Assembly: GCF_021869535.1 (NCBI RefSeq) | Contig: NW_026262668.1 | Span: 63,270,058 to 63,334,057 of the forward strand | Direction: 5' to 3' | Length of the DNA stretch: 64,000 nt | Source: Mytilus californianus | Lineage: Eukaryota; Mollusca; Bivalvia; Mytilida; Mytilidae | Shown: positions 57,701-64,000 of the stretch, in pieces | How the letters are laid out: each line of letters begins with the position of its first letter | How positions within the stretch are numbered: position 1 is the stretch's first letter | Position numbers and translations under genes: made by a program | Notes under the pieces: model-generated | What the model saw: only the letters and a program-made list of their open reading frames with translations | Databases searched by the model: none | What the model was told of the DNA's origin: nothing

Positions 57701-60700
57701 AAACCTGCTTTAGGACTCCTTGATCCATCTCTGTCTAACTGAAGCTTTAATTCACCAATTTCATCTGTGAATCAACATTATCTCATTAAGTTACTATCAA
57801 AGATAACATTTTAAGAAAAGACATTCAACTGTATAACATTCTTTTTCTTTTTTTTGAGGTACAAAATTGGCAACTGATTTTCAATGATTTCTTATTGTAA
57901 AACAAAGTAATATTCAGAAATACATTTTTTTATATAGTTCATATATATAGAAATTAACAAGAAGACAAAGACTATATACATTTTTGACATAGTTTTGTTT
58001 TGAAATAAACAAAAAGACGAAGACTATATTGTGAATACCTTTTTTCTTAGCTAACTGATTCCTAAGTTCATCAGCCTCATCTCTAAGTCTGTTATTATCC
58101 ATCATAGTTCCACGTGATGCTGCATGTACCTGCTGTAATCTTTGGATTAGTTTGTCTTTTTCCTGTCCACTCTCAACTAAGGTCTGAATAAAACAATTCA
58201 GATCTACAGTCAATTTTTGTCATTAGATACAATTGCCTGTGAAATTGTTATCAAATCTCTTTCTTTTCTTGCATAAATAAACAAGCAACACAAATTAAAG
58301 ACATATTCAATCTATGTTTAAAGCCACAGAGAATTTTTTTTCTAAAGCCAACACTTAAATATTAACACATTCCGTATATTTTCAAGTATTTTCATATAAC
58401 CCACCCTTGTAATCTAACACACAACCCATATATTTTCATCAATTTTCATAGAAATGAACTGGTATGGTAAAATATCAACAACATATTGCAACTTTTAATC
58501 ATTAAGCCAATTTATTTGCGAATCAGAGTTTTTGAGTAAAACATTTTTATGACGGAGAACAACAAGCATTCTGAGAGTATTGCATGGTAATACATAGTCC
58601 CCTACCGGGTAAAAATTCATTTTACTGGAACAAAATGCTTACTTGTTCTATAACTTGTCATGGTGTAAACAAAAAGTAAATATCATGTCAATATCTTCAA
58701 GCATGACTAAAAACAGTGTGGAAAACTGATTATATGAGTGAAAAAATATTAGATATGATTAATAGTTCTCTAAAATTAGATATGATGTAATATAGTGTAT
58801 ATCTATTTTCAAATTATAATCAAATATAATTAATAGTTCCAAATATTTTTTCTTTCATTTGTCACAAACTGATATAGATTTGTAACTTATATATAAAATG
58901 TCAACAACTTTTATCTACACAATGTAATGTATTGAAATATATACATTAATAAAAATAGATTATTATCTAATTAAAGGATTTCTCTTCATAATTTTTTTTT
59001 ATATATATAGCAGTCAGAAAATTAGTTTATACTAAATAACAACCAAACCTGCCAAAAAATTCTTCAAATAATTTAACAAAGAATGTCTTTTAAAAAATGA
59101 GTTATCTCCCTTTGTACAGAAATATGGTTTAACATAGTACTCTAACATTAGATATGGACTAAATCATCAGACCGGAACAAAATTCGAACTTGACCTATAA
59201 CTTGTCATGATAAAACTATATACCAAATATCAAATCAATATCTTCAAGAACGAAGAAAAAAAGTGTGGAAAGCTGATTTGCCGGACTGACGGATGGACAG
59301 ACGGACGGAGTGCAAACCTAAAGTCCCCTTCGACTTCGTCGGTAGGGGACTAAAAAGGGAACAACAGAAATGAAAATGACTTTTGAACTTGAATTGTTTA
59401 TACAATTATAAAAAGCTAGGTTACATTCTCCCTCTTACCTCAATTGTTTTGTCCTTATCCTTTAGTGCTCCAGCAAGTTTGTCTATGGCCTGTCTGTGAT
59501 CCTGTTCAATATCAATTAGTTGGTTTTCTGAACTCTAAATATAAAAAAAAAACAGTTAGAATTAATTCAATGTTTTATTAGTACAAGAATGTGACTAACT
59601 TCAGATGACATTTTTGTAGCTCACATCTCTATCTAACCATGCATTCATTCATAAAATATAAATCTGAGTTGCTACAATAGTTTCTTTTTTCTGAATTCAG
59701 TCATCCTTCATAAAGAATTATACCATATGCCAGGCTCTAAATCAGCCAGCCTTGACAAGATGTGAATAAATTTAGCACAGATTACAACAGTTCTGCCATT
59801 TGACAATACCAAATTCTTTAAAAAAAAAAAATTCTCAGACATGAACAAAACTATAAAATGGCTTTGGACTGACATATTAACATACAGCTGGATTAAATTT
59901 GTTAACTATTCATTAAGATCATCTACTTGACCTACTTTTGAACTTAGTTGTTTTCTATTAAGTTCTGCTTGTAACTGTTGAAGTTTGTTCTGCAGATCTG
60001 ACATTTCTTTATTTGATCTGTCCATTAACTCTCGTATGTCTTCATCTTTAGACTTCAGTTTCTTTAGTAGATTATTCAGAGCCTCAGCATTAGCTGCTGT
60101 TGCCTTAGACTGTTCAGACATGACATCCTGTATAAGAAAATAAGCACAAACTAACTTTCTGTGTAACACCAGAAGAAACTTACAAAATGTTTACCTTCAA
60201 AATTCTATCGAGGAATTAATATATTTAATAGCATTATTAAACTTTATCTGCTTATTTTCATGCCATATAAGAGTTTTTATGTTCAAAATTAAACTTATTG
60301 AAACTATCTTGAAAGTTGTATTGTGTGCTTCAATTTTTACTGAAATACAAAGTTTTTGTAGTCCTGAGGTTGCATGTACCTGAGAGCAGGACAACTTATG
60401 GGTAAATATCATGGCAGGGCAAACCAAAGACTTTCCATTTGGTATTAGATAATTTTCCTTTAAGAATGCAAAATTATTGAGGAAGAGTAAAGACTGTAGT
60501 TAACTTGAAGTCAAAATAGTAAGTCCTGATAAGTTCACATGTGTCCATGCTGACTGTTACCTTGGACCTTGCTTGTTCAAAAATTAAGACTCAGCATGTA
60601 GATCTATTACAATGCAGGAAATAGCATGAAATAAATTATTTTTCTACAATATAAAAAATAAATTCTATCCTTTTTGATTTTTACCACTTTACACCATAAT

Positions 60701-61337
60701 GGATTATGGGTAACTATGTTACCTGCAGTAAATCGTCTTTCTCTTTCAACTGTTTCTTTAATCTATTTAACTCTTCATTACTGGAATTGCCACTCCACTG
60801 TGAAGTCTAAATAACAAAGTAACATCTCATATGTTTTTGGTGTTTAGTAATAAATATTCAATGGCCTTCAAGTACTGAGATAAATTGAATAACAATCAAA
60901 ATGAAAATCAGCAGATTAAAAACAGGCATGATTGTTAACATGGTAAATGAACGATGAAATACAACATTAAAATAAATAATTGCATTACTTCAATGGCTGC
61001 ATTTGAGTATATAAAAAAACCTTACATGGAACATAAAAAACAATAAGCATTCTGAGAGTATTGCATGGCAATACATAGTCCCCTACTGGTTAAGAATTTA
61101 TTGTAATGGAACAAAATGCTAACTTGATCTTTAACTTGTCATGGTGTAAACTATATAACAAATATCAAGTCAATATCTTCAAGCATGATGAAAAAAAATA
61201 TGGAAAACTGATTATTTGAGTGAATTTACTAAGATCTGTAACTTGTCATGATAAAACTATATACCAAGTATCAAATCAATATCTTCAAAGCATGAAGAAA
61301 AAAAGTGCGGAAAACTGATTTCCCGGACTGACGGATG

Positions 61338-61371
<34 letters not shown>

Positions 61372-62767
61372 GTGCAAACCTAAAGTCCCCTTCGACTTCA
61401 TCGGTATGGGAACTAATAATCTTTTCTTACTATTCATTGCATGGCATATGAACAATTACCTCAAGGTTTCTCTCTTTCTCTGCCAAACTATTCTGAAGTC
61501 TTTTAATAATGCTATCTTTCTCCCTCAGAACTCTGGCATGGTTGTCTAAAGCATCCTAGATGTGAAACAACAGTAATTTACATTTTTGCTCAAATATTGA
61601 AATGTAACAGTATTCACATTTTTGTTCAAATATTGAAATGTAACAGTATCCACATTTTTGCTCAAATATTGAAATGTAACAGTATTCACATTTTTGCTCA
61701 AATATTGAAATGTACATATTCTTTCATTTTACATAAGGTGAATGTATAAGATTTTCTATTTACTGAAAAACTCTAATATAAAACTGACAATAAATACACT
61801 AACTGGTATTCTCTGACACTGAATGTACACTCCAAACAATTTGATAATCTGTAATGCTGACAATAATTCAACTCTCTGGCATACTATGACACTGAATATT
61901 CAAATAAATCAATGACTATGTCCTTCTTTATTTAAAAGTGACTAACAATAATTAAATCTAATCCTTTTTTAATTAAAAGCAGAAAGATTAGCAAAATACA
62001 TAATTGAGCAATGAAAAATACCTCAAATGATCTCTGAGCTGATTTCAGGGAGGTAACAAGCTGTTTCATGTTCAGTTCTTTATCGCTACATTCTTGTTCT
62101 AGACCCTTTAACATAGAAAATAAAATAAATAGGTTGCAACCATGCATACATAGGTTGCAAACATGCATACAATGTGTATGTTTCACTTCATAAGTTTTTC
62201 TGATTATGATTATGAGATATTCAGTATGTAGTCATTTATAGGATTTCGGATGACGAAAATCTCTCTATTCTTGGTACTATTCAGAGATATTACTTGGAAG
62301 TTCCATTTTAAAATTCATTATAAGATACAATTTTGACTTTAACCAATAAGGACAACTCAAAAGTTTTGCAGAATGTGCTGATAAAACTTTCAATTGCTTT
62401 TTATAAAATGTTGAACCTTAATTGTCATTGTATAATATAAATTTTCATGATGAGGGAAAATTTTCCAAGGTACTTAGATTCATCATTTGCTCCTATTATA
62501 GTAACTGAAGATTTGTATTTAGTTAAGTATCTAAATTTGGGGTTTTTCCCTACCCATAAACTCTACTAAAATTGATATCCTATATATATTAATTAATCCA
62601 CTGTTTTATAAAATAACCCTTGAACATACATCTATTGTCTCTTCTGTACTTATCAATGTCTGGTTTGCCTTCTCCAAATCACGCTCCTTCTCTCTGATCT
62701 GTTGTTTAAGCTTTCTAATCTCTCCATCTTTTTCGTCCAAAATTCTATACTTTTCTCCAGTAGCCTC
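36213..62767 (-). CDS. CDK5RAP2: CDK5RAP2/PDE4DIP (centrosomin) family centrosomal coiled-coil protein (gene, 24 exons seen, 5' incomplete)
   Basis: I chained 24 exons with GT/AG borders and matching phases, giving the last 2140 residues up to a TGA at 36213-36215. The protein is almost wholly coiled coil, with Ser/Thr-rich linkers. Diagnostic blocks are TEIRHLRVQLERCIETNNAL (residues ~1779-1798) and a related block at ~1359-1388, which resemble the ancestral Olduvai/DUF1220 region of CDK5RAP2 and myomegalin. Known family members organise the pericentriolar matrix and Golgi microtubules and bind gamma-tubulin complexes through an N-terminal CM1 motif. CM1 is not in this window and should lie upstream of 62767. 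Invertebrates usually have one member, so orthology to CDK5RAP2 rather than PDE4DIP cannot be decided. Pericentrin-like proteins are the main alternative. Confidence 0.75.
36362..38583 (-). other. Intron with a hairpin MITE
   Basis: AT-rich intron. Apart from the MITE at 36641-36888 nothing was recognised; the short - frame at 38122-38316 has no domain. Confidence 0.6.
36641..36888. mobile_element. MITE with TIR acctgccaact
   Basis: acctgccaact at 36641 is mirrored by agttggcaggt ending at 36888. The flanks carry 'tgcttcag' on both sides (36633-36640; 36895-36902), a possible target duplication, although six extra bases precede the right copy. Inner parts are also partly complementary (tatccccat...atggagata). 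~250 bp, non-coding. Confidence 0.6.
38584..38722 (-). CDS. CDK5RAP2: CDK5RAP2-like exon, residues 2046-2092
   Basis: Acceptor ttcttttag, donor gtaagtac. Encodes NDALRNELYATRTKYELMSK, LVHDAEERLHASNRQKQTME and DIIYKQ plus a split Leu: coiled coil near the C-terminus. Confidence 0.85.
38723..39206 (-). other. Intron, nothing recognised
   Basis: AT-rich, no repeat identified. Confidence 0.6.
39207..39353 (-). CDS. CDK5RAP2: CDK5RAP2-like exon, residues 1997-2045
   Basis: Acceptor ttctttcag, donor gtacttg. Encodes SIEYSTLKELSLSVENMKIC, LNEEKSLITCFWTTTLPKGD and TSGQKLMTE. The CFWTTTLP stretch is a non-coiled interruption. Phase 0 at both ends. Confidence 0.85.
39354..40730 (-). other. Intron (part 1), nothing recognised
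   Basis: Left part of a 4.95-kb intron. AT-rich, with no identifiable repeat. Confidence 0.55.
40731..41926. mobile_element. Inverted-array DNA element, copy 2
   Basis: Ends: tatatgtaggactctt at the left, reverse-complement tatatgtaggactcta at the right. The left end carries five motif copies (near 40741, 40759, 40778, 40799, 40821) of the type ACGCTAAAGTGCGATGG. The right end carries seven reverse copies (near 41770, 41790, 41818, 41841, 41862, 41880, 41899) of CCATCGCACTTTAGCG. Left and right arms align for about 80 bp, forming a long imperfect terminal inverted repeat. The ~900-bp core has no ORF of note and is not obviously like the core of copy 1. It lies in an intron of the CDK5RAP2-like gene. 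Confidence 0.75.
41927..43317 (-). other. Intron (part 2), nothing recognised
   Basis: Very AT-rich intron sequence without recognisable repeats. Confidence 0.55.
43318..43765 (+). repeat. Dispersed bivalve repeat in intron
   Basis: Starts tctaagattgattgattgat then tgttggttgcttaacatcca and contains 'gcaaatatttcatgcatatt', 'agacccctcaaagagttgtt', 'aagagcgtggcacactctat' and 'ccagtcacccttgtaaccat'. Related fragments occur at 8195-8265, 46605-46680 and 63690-63990. The frames open here on both strands (94 and 156 codons) are not conserved genes. Confidence 0.7.
43766..44306 (-). other. Intron (part 3), nothing recognised
   Basis: AT-rich right-hand part of the same intron. Confidence 0.55.
44307..44482 (-). 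CDS. CDK5RAP2: CDK5RAP2-like exon, residues 1938-1996
   Basis: Acceptor ctttactttcag, donor gtatgtc. Encodes FTFQQTVDSDLRNLFAVGKL, DDYEKLKKENYESLIVLNGV and EARIQERLKMFKTAPVSE. Phase fits both neighbours. Confidence 0.85.
44483..44867 (-). other. Intron, nothing recognised
   Basis: AT-rich intron of 385 bp; no repeat identified. Confidence 0.6.
44868..45056 (-). CDS. CDK5RAP2: CDK5RAP2-like exon, residues 1875-1938
   Basis: Acceptor ttaaccaacag, donor gtaaag. Encodes AQSLDIHTWPGTSFDRKHDT, VTSTHSLPIGPLHRSLTEII then HKERKPEGNLSYYVDDPPSK: a Ser/Thr/Pro-rich, non-coiled linker. Confidence 0.8.
45057..45501 (-). other. Intron, nothing recognised
   Basis: AT-rich intron of 445 bp; no repeat identified. 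Confidence 0.6.
45502..45642 (-). CDS. CDK5RAP2: CDK5RAP2-like exon, residues 1828-1875
   Basis: Acceptor gatattaaatag, donor gtaagg. Encodes TTTGTDATDGQPSPEKPRVQ then HENSQSSQLSSVASLSQSSS: a low-complexity serine-rich linker with SxxS phosphorylation-like spacing. Confidence 0.8.
45677..45700. repeat. (TA)n microsatellite
   Basis: About a dozen TA units abut the left end of the following MITE. Confidence 0.9.
45701..45912. mobile_element. MITE with long TIR tactgtggattcat
   Basis: tactgtggattcatttattt then tcgtgggtaccaattttcgt at the left is mirrored at the right by acgaaaattggtatccaacg, aataataatgaatccacagta. The ~45-bp imperfect terminal inverted repeats flank a ~110-bp centre with further complementary words (ttcgttgat / cgttgaaca). 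TA on both sides fits a TA target site. Non-coding, in an intron. Confidence 0.8.
46101..46295 (-). CDS. CDK5RAP2: CDK5RAP2-like exon with Olduvai-like core, residues 1763-1828
   Basis: Acceptor ttgatttttag, donor gtaggtttg. Encodes GDYDTMGGFDIRDL, then LTEIRHLRVQLERCIETNNA, LRQKLEEHLLHQHSPRSHPS and a SQSPARS tail. The LxEIRxLRxQLExxIExNNxLRxxLE pattern is the best family marker in the gene. The preceding exon ends KLELSVYEKLEKQ, giving the two-part module discussed in the findings. Confidence 0.9.
46296..46757 (-). other. Intron with repeat remnant
   Basis: 46605-46680 (tgcatgaaatatttgccact, then ggatgttatgcactcaatca) is a diverged reverse copy of the dispersed repeat at 43330-43390. Confidence 0.5.
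46758..46864 (-). CDS. CDK5RAP2: CDK5RAP2-like exon, residues 1727-1763
   Basis: Acceptor ttttattgtag, donor gtaaac. Encodes LNTEVKTLQEQVQENKDLNQ then TMKLELSVYEKLEKQ: coiled coil leading into the Olduvai-like core. Confidence 0.85.
46865..47199 (-). other. Intron, nothing recognised
   Basis: AT-rich intron of 335 bp. Confidence 0.6.
47200..47409 (-). CDS. CDK5RAP2: CDK5RAP2-like exon, residues 1657-1727
   Basis: Acceptor tttttaatatag, donor gtattc. Encodes REEKIKQLELTIRSVEDERQ, SLETSSRRREEICQQREDKL, KIHEEQRKTEIEKAKKNELN and LRKAAREIK: highly charged continuous coiled coil. Confidence 0.85.
47410..48084 (-). other. Intron, nothing recognised
   Basis: AT-rich. 'ctatcaatcaatcaatgt' near 47828 is a short remnant of a dispersed repeat. 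Confidence 0.5.
48085..49827 (-). CDS. CDK5RAP2: CDK5RAP2-like large exon, residues 1076-1657
   Basis: 1743-bp exon, acceptor aatgtatttgtag, donor gtactg. N-terminal coiled coil (LTEELSKKNLEVEKLTEE...), then a ~190-residue Ser/Thr/Asn-rich disordered stretch. A second two-part module follows: LNALEDLNRTLKDEVNLYEK (~1314) and LLLEHLQEIRALRTKLEKSL (~1359). Then ~270 residues of uninterrupted coiled coil, ending in a Q/E/I-rich segment with short near-repeats (VIKEKLSVIRETEKIIEEKV; QQRDDQIKQ / QQDDQNRQ). The antisense ORF inside is a shadow. Confidence 0.9.
49828..50431 (-). other. Intron, nothing recognised
   Basis: AT-rich intron of 604 bp; no repeat assigned. Confidence 0.55.
50432..50519 (-). 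CDS. CDK5RAP2: CDK5RAP2-like exon, residues 1047-1076
   Basis: Acceptor gaacatttccag, donor gtaagtatac. Encodes QDFTEGSFSVNEDSTFFNGN then DSIRQNIQ: a short acidic linker. Confidence 0.8.
50520..50915 (-). other. Intron, nothing recognised
   Basis: AT-rich intron of 396 bp. Confidence 0.6.
50916..51408 (-). CDS. CDK5RAP2: CDK5RAP2-like exon, residues 883-1047
   Basis: Acceptor gttgtgtttcag, donor gtagct. Encodes RDASMGQRDTSMGGMSTQTH, a coiled coil (SLRDLQCKLSASEENNLYLR...LSDLKLELKRYQ), a GxSPSK linker, then EILFLRKKLAETQNSCVQLE and a C-terminal helical part (WLNELSEFLSELM). The layout may be a weak relic of the two-part module. Confidence 0.85.
51409..51719 (-). other. Intron start, nothing recognised
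   Basis: AT-rich intron sequence before the tandem-repeat element. Confidence 0.6.
51720..52840 (-). mobile_element. Tandem-repeat element, ~190-bp unit (copy 2, inverted)
   Basis: Reverse orientation of the 19539-20400 element. The phrase 'caagcttctgtccaagtttg' recurs near 51749, 51887, 52079, 52278, 52471 and 52666 with 'ttaaccacagagtgaat'. It ends at the right with the CG-rich head (gtggacgccgcgccgacgac, aacgaagacggaatgtagga, tctcgctttttcgactaaag, tcgaaggctcgac). Head and hairpin (tcgacTaaagtcga) match copy 1. It lies in an intron of the CDK5RAP2-like gene. Confidence 0.8.
52645..54245. repeat. Three tandem copies of a ~533-bp intronic segment
   Basis: Units 52645-53179, 53180-53712 and 53713-54245 are almost identical; I see one 2-bp indel in the CG-rich part and one G/A change near 54144. 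Each holds the last ~200 bp of the 190-bp-unit element plus ~335 bp of unique intron. The unit boundaries carry the shared word 'actat': gatactatcttatg at the outer left, aacaactatcttatg at the two inner joins and aacaactatttttacctg at the exon side. The array ends 11 bp before the exon at 54257. Confidence 0.95.
54257..55566 (-). CDS. CDK5RAP2: CDK5RAP2-like large exon, residues 446-882
   Basis: 1310-bp exon, acceptor tatcaatgatttcag, donor gtaaaaat. Begins SKDSSQDEHFDMERRFSDQS, a Ser-rich region, then coiled coil (LRKFIRQMKNQFDKAGKEND, LEIERLTQELSVKNEEIRKL). A diverged copy of the two-part module lies at ~638-685 (LGNLEELNMLLKKQIALNSQ ... LIVQMANEIRNLKTQLDN). Later come a basic Ser-rich linker, KMKYYRNLLEENGLSFKSPL, and VSELKEQVRQLKTVMEKYKA then VIKSQMSQ. 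The + strand ORF of 160 codons inside it is a shadow. Confidence 0.9.
55567..55862 (-). other. Intron, nothing recognised
   Basis: AT-rich intron of 296 bp. Confidence 0.6.
55863..55996 (-). CDS. CDK5RAP2: CDK5RAP2-like exon, residues 401-446
   Basis: Acceptor gtattatttttcag, donor gtatct. Encodes EKSHNLEAEVAAIQTLKREL then EAGIQRNNKLQQQLEQQKSR and SPSK. LKRELEAGIQRNNKLQQQLE has the same spacing as the LRxQLExxIExNNxLRxxLE core at 46101-46295. Confidence 0.85.
55997..56908 (-). other. Intron, nothing recognised
   Basis: Very AT-rich intron of 912 bp; no repeat assigned. Confidence 0.55.
56909..57003 (-). CDS. CDK5RAP2: CDK5RAP2-like exon, residues 370-401
   Basis: Acceptor tctatttcacag, donor gtgagt. 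Encodes YQDFIQRELNELHRIQEAEK then QILLDLKEKSM plus a split Phe: coiled coil. Confidence 0.85.
57251..57361 (-). CDS. CDK5RAP2: CDK5RAP2-like exon, residues 333-369
   Basis: Acceptor tttctatag, donor gtaaaaat. Encodes NSLRKQLESAHQSMKEIHTT then EKQVYYMRDNSDGNNDQ. Phase 0 at both ends. Confidence 0.85.
57604..57764 (-). CDS. CDK5RAP2: CDK5RAP2-like exon, residues 279-332
   Basis: Acceptor gttgattcacag, donor gtaagt. Encodes EIGELKLQLDRDGSRSPKAG, FHVALEELKLQLAVKTEALK and AAKQTEEDFREQI; the SRSPKAG hinge breaks the coil. Confidence 0.85.
58039..58183 (-). CDS. CDK5RAP2: CDK5RAP2-like exon, residues 231-279
   Basis: Acceptor gttttattcag, donor gtattc. Encodes TLVESGQEKDKLIQRLQQVH, AASRGTMMDNNRLRDEADEL then RNQLAKKK plus a split Asp. 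Confidence 0.85.
58184..59438 (-). other. Intron containing an inverted-repeat element
   Basis: AT-rich apart from the element at 58555-59352; nothing else recognised. Confidence 0.6.
58555..59352. mobile_element. Element with TIR tagtcccctaccg (copy 1)
   Basis: tagtcccctaccg at 58595 is exactly mirrored by cggtaggggacta ending at 59352. The 40 bp to the left (aacaacaagcattctgagag, tattgcatggtaatacatag) are shared with copy 2 and may belong to the element. The right part has 'ccggactgacggatggacag', 'agtccccttcgacttcgtcg'. Non-coding; common in bivalves (recall). Confidence 0.75.
59439..59534 (-). CDS. CDK5RAP2: CDK5RAP2-like exon, residues 199-230
   Basis: Acceptor atttag (weak pyrimidine tract), donor gtaaga. 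Encodes SSENQLIDIEQDHRQAIDKL then AGALKDKDKTIE. Phase 0 at both ends. Confidence 0.8.
59535..59935 (-). other. Intron, nothing recognised
   Basis: AT-rich intron of about 400 bp. Confidence 0.6.
59936..60127 (-). CDS. CDK5RAP2: CDK5RAP2-like exon, residues 135-198
   Basis: Acceptor ttttcttatacag. Encodes DVMSEQSKATAANAEALNNL, LKKLKSKDEDIRELMDRSNK, EMSDLQNKLQQLQAELNRKQ and LSSK. Two in-frame donors are possible: gtaggt after 59936, or gtagat after 59927, which adds Val-Gly-Gln. I used the first, which is slightly closer to consensus. Confidence 0.8.
60128..60722 (-). other. Intron, nothing recognised
   Basis: AT-rich intron of 595 bp. Confidence 0.6.
60723..60806 (-). CDS. CDK5RAP2: CDK5RAP2-like exon, residues 107-134
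   Basis: Acceptor tttgttatttag, donor gtaaca. Encodes TSQWSGNSSNEELNRLKKQL then KEKDDLLQ. Phase 0 at both ends. Confidence 0.8.
60807..61459 (-). other. Intron containing copy 2 of the tagtcccctac element
   Basis: Nothing else recognised besides the element at 61030-61415 and its GACA microsatellite. Confidence 0.6.
61030..61415. mobile_element. Element with TIR tagtcccctac (copy 2, shorter)
   Basis: Begins with the same 'aagcattctgagagtattgc' lead as copy 1, then tagtcccctactgg at 61076. Ends 'aagtccccttcgacttcatc' then ggtatgggaacta at 61415, a damaged version of the right TIR. It carries a (GACA)6-7 run at about 61340-61371. It lacks most of the interior of copy 1. Confidence 0.75.
61460..61555 (-). 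CDS. CDK5RAP2: CDK5RAP2-like exon, residues 75-106
   Basis: Acceptor gtttcacatctag, donor gtaatt. Encodes DALDNHARVLREKDSIIKRL then QNSLAEKERNLE. The EKDxxIxxL spacing recurs in neighbouring exons, as in other CDK5RAP2-family N-terminal halves. Confidence 0.85.
61579..61717. repeat. 36-bp tandem repeat, ~4 copies
   Basis: acatttttgctcaaatattg then aaatgtaacagtattc repeats four times with few changes; the last copy is cut short. It is intronic. Confidence 0.9.
62022..62105 (-). CDS. CDK5RAP2: CDK5RAP2-like exon, residues 47-74
   Basis: Acceptor ttctatgttaaag, donor gtattt. Encodes GLEQECSDKELNMKQLVTSL then KSAQRSFE. Phase 0 at both ends. Confidence 0.8.
62106..62629 (-). other. Intron, nothing recognised
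   Basis: AT-rich intron of 524 bp; a short 'aggttgcaaccatgcataca' duplication at 62131-62171. Confidence 0.6.
62630..62767 (-). CDS. CDK5RAP2: CDK5RAP2-like most 5' exon seen, residues 1-46
   Basis: Acceptor gctaattag, donor gtatgt. Encodes EATGEKYRILDEKDGEIRKL, KQQIREKERDLEKANQTLIS and TEETID. Phase 0 at both ends. No further exon is recognisable up to 64000, so the gene continues beyond the window. Confidence 0.8.
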
Positions 62768-63689
62768 CTAATTAGCAAACAAATCTGAATGTTTTCATTT
62801 TTTGTTTATACCCCCATACTACCTTAAGCTTTATACAATCAGTTAAAATTCTTTGACAGGTTTGAAGGCAGTATAATTTACGAAACATGCGTCCGGCATA
62901 CAAAATTTTAATCCTGGTATCTATGATTTTATTTCCAAAAGGATTTTTTTTTAACATGTTCCATTTATTTTTAATTGGCAATAATTAGTACGAGCCAGCT
63001 AACACAGTGGCATTTGAGAACAAGAAAATTTGTTTAACATGGCCTAAGTATCATTATATTCATCTAAGCATATAAATTTCTGAAATGGACTAGACGTTAC
63101 TTTTTTTATATCGATATGGAGTCTGTAAAGTTGACACCAGTTTGTGAGCTTGATCTTGAATGCTAGTATTAATCTGGGTGTGAAATGTGGTCAAATGTAT
63201 ACAAGCTTTAAATATACTTCTAATTAGGATAATCAAATGATGTCACTATTTTTGTAGTTTCATATTAATTCAATTATAAGAGCTAATTACATCTTATAAG
63301 TAACAAACATTATAAAATAGAGATTATCTATAATAAGCTGCAAACGTATATATTTAAAAAAAAGAATTATGAAAATAGTACATTTGAGCTTTGAACTGTA
63401 AAAATAGTTAATCTGGATTGAAGAAAAGGCAATTATGGAGTACATTTGTACTTAGAACTGTAAAAATAGTAAATCTGGATTAAAGAAAGGGCACTTATAA
63501 TTTACAAGTTACAGTCTAGGTACTTTAAATGCACCAAATTTTGGTAAAATTTTACAACTTTTGCTCATTGAACAATAACCGAAAATCCATAAAATGAACA
63601 TTTGTATACGGAGGACATAAAATTAGTGAAAAACGTTCATAAATTTGTCCTAAAATCATCTAATCTCAGGTTAGAATAGAAGCATTTAA
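62768..63689 (-). other. Upstream intron of CDK5RAP2-like gene
   Basis: AT-rich. 63375-63495 contains two diverged direct copies of a ~70-bp block (gtacatttg...actgtaaaaatagt...atctggatt...aag). Otherwise nothing recognised. Confidence 0.5.
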
Positions 63690-63992
63690 TATGATAATCC
63701 CTTGTGGGAGAGTGCCACCCTTTCAGCACATACACATACCCTTACAATAACTCTTTGAGGGGTCTCTATATTGCCTACTGCACATCAAAATTTCAGCTCC
63801 TACACAATTTTTTTCATATCCACTTTTACCATTGGCAATCTTTATTTCCCATTCTTTGTCCCAGTACGCCCATTTTGCAGAGCCTACCCAAAAAATTCAT
63901 TCTTTAATTTGTTTTTGCTTTGAATTTTCATGAATATTTGCTACTGATCATTGAGAAAACAACAAACACTCAATCTAGAAAGTTTGGTAAAA
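63690..63992 (-). repeat. Diverged inverted copy of the 43318-43765 repeat
   Basis: On the + strand 'aataactctttgaggggtct' is the reverse complement of 'agacccctcaaagagttgtt' at 43531, and 'catgaatatttgctactgat' then 'aaaacaacaaacactcaatc' mirrors its beginning. Strongly mutated. Confidence 0.55.
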
Positions 63993-64000
63993 ACTGACCC

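Noticed and set aside
1-64000. tRNA, rRNA and other structured RNA genes
   Set aside because: None found by eye; the B-box-like word near 9384 is part of a SINE-like repeat, with no cloverleaf that I can defend.

Overview
The window is AT-rich, intron-dense animal nuclear DNA. Its interspersed repeats look like those I know from marine bivalves, closest to mussels (Mytilus-like). That assignment is from recall of repeat families and gene structure and was not searched. I see no bacterial-type genes, rRNA, tRNA or CRISPR. Three host genes are supported. (1) A PIP5KL1-like phosphatidylinositol-phosphate kinase gene on the + strand has six exons between 6394 and 11247; its 5' exons lie outside the window or are not recognisable. 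(2) A B-box/coiled-coil, TRIM-like protein without a RING lies in one coding exon at 28184-29845, + strand. (3) A very large coiled-coil centrosomal gene of the CDK5RAP2/PDE4DIP (myomegalin/centrosomin) family is on the - strand. I could chain 24 phase-compatible exons from 62767 down to the stop at 36213, giving the last 2140 residues; the 5' end is beyond the right edge.

Layout. 1-6390: nested repeats, probably in an upstream intron of gene 1: the endonuclease part of a LINE (- strand), an LTR element with one zinc-knuckle ORF and no pol, a fragment of another retroelement tail, and a 2.1-kb composite element full of tandem repeats. 6394-11247: PIP5KL1-like gene. 11341-12908: hairpin-ended element with nine ~134-bp repeats, directly behind the gene. 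12.9-28 kb: gene-poor DNA with decayed LINEs (18-19.4 kb and 26.1-27.4 kb), a ~190-bp tandem-repeat element (19.5-20.4 kb), a CpG-rich stretch (22.3-23.1 kb) and a DNA element with inverted arrays of a ~16-bp motif (24.99-25.96 kb). 28.18-29.85 kb: TRIM-like gene. 30-36 kb: repeats, then the probable 3' UTR/downstream region of gene 3. 36.2-62.8 kb: the CDK5RAP2-like gene, whose introns carry a second inverted-array element (40.73-41.93 kb), MITEs, tandem-repeat elements and a 3 x ~533-bp tandem duplication beside a splice donor. 62.8-64 kb: intron or upstream repeat DNA.

The three genes have no evident functional link. The strongest observations are the pair of elements sharing inverted arrays of CGCTAAAGTGCGATGG-type motifs around apparently unrelated cores, the repeated two-part coiled-coil module in the CDK5RAP2-like protein (relevant to the ancestry of the Olduvai/DUF1220 domain), the pol-less LTR element, and the microhomology-bounded intronic triplication.
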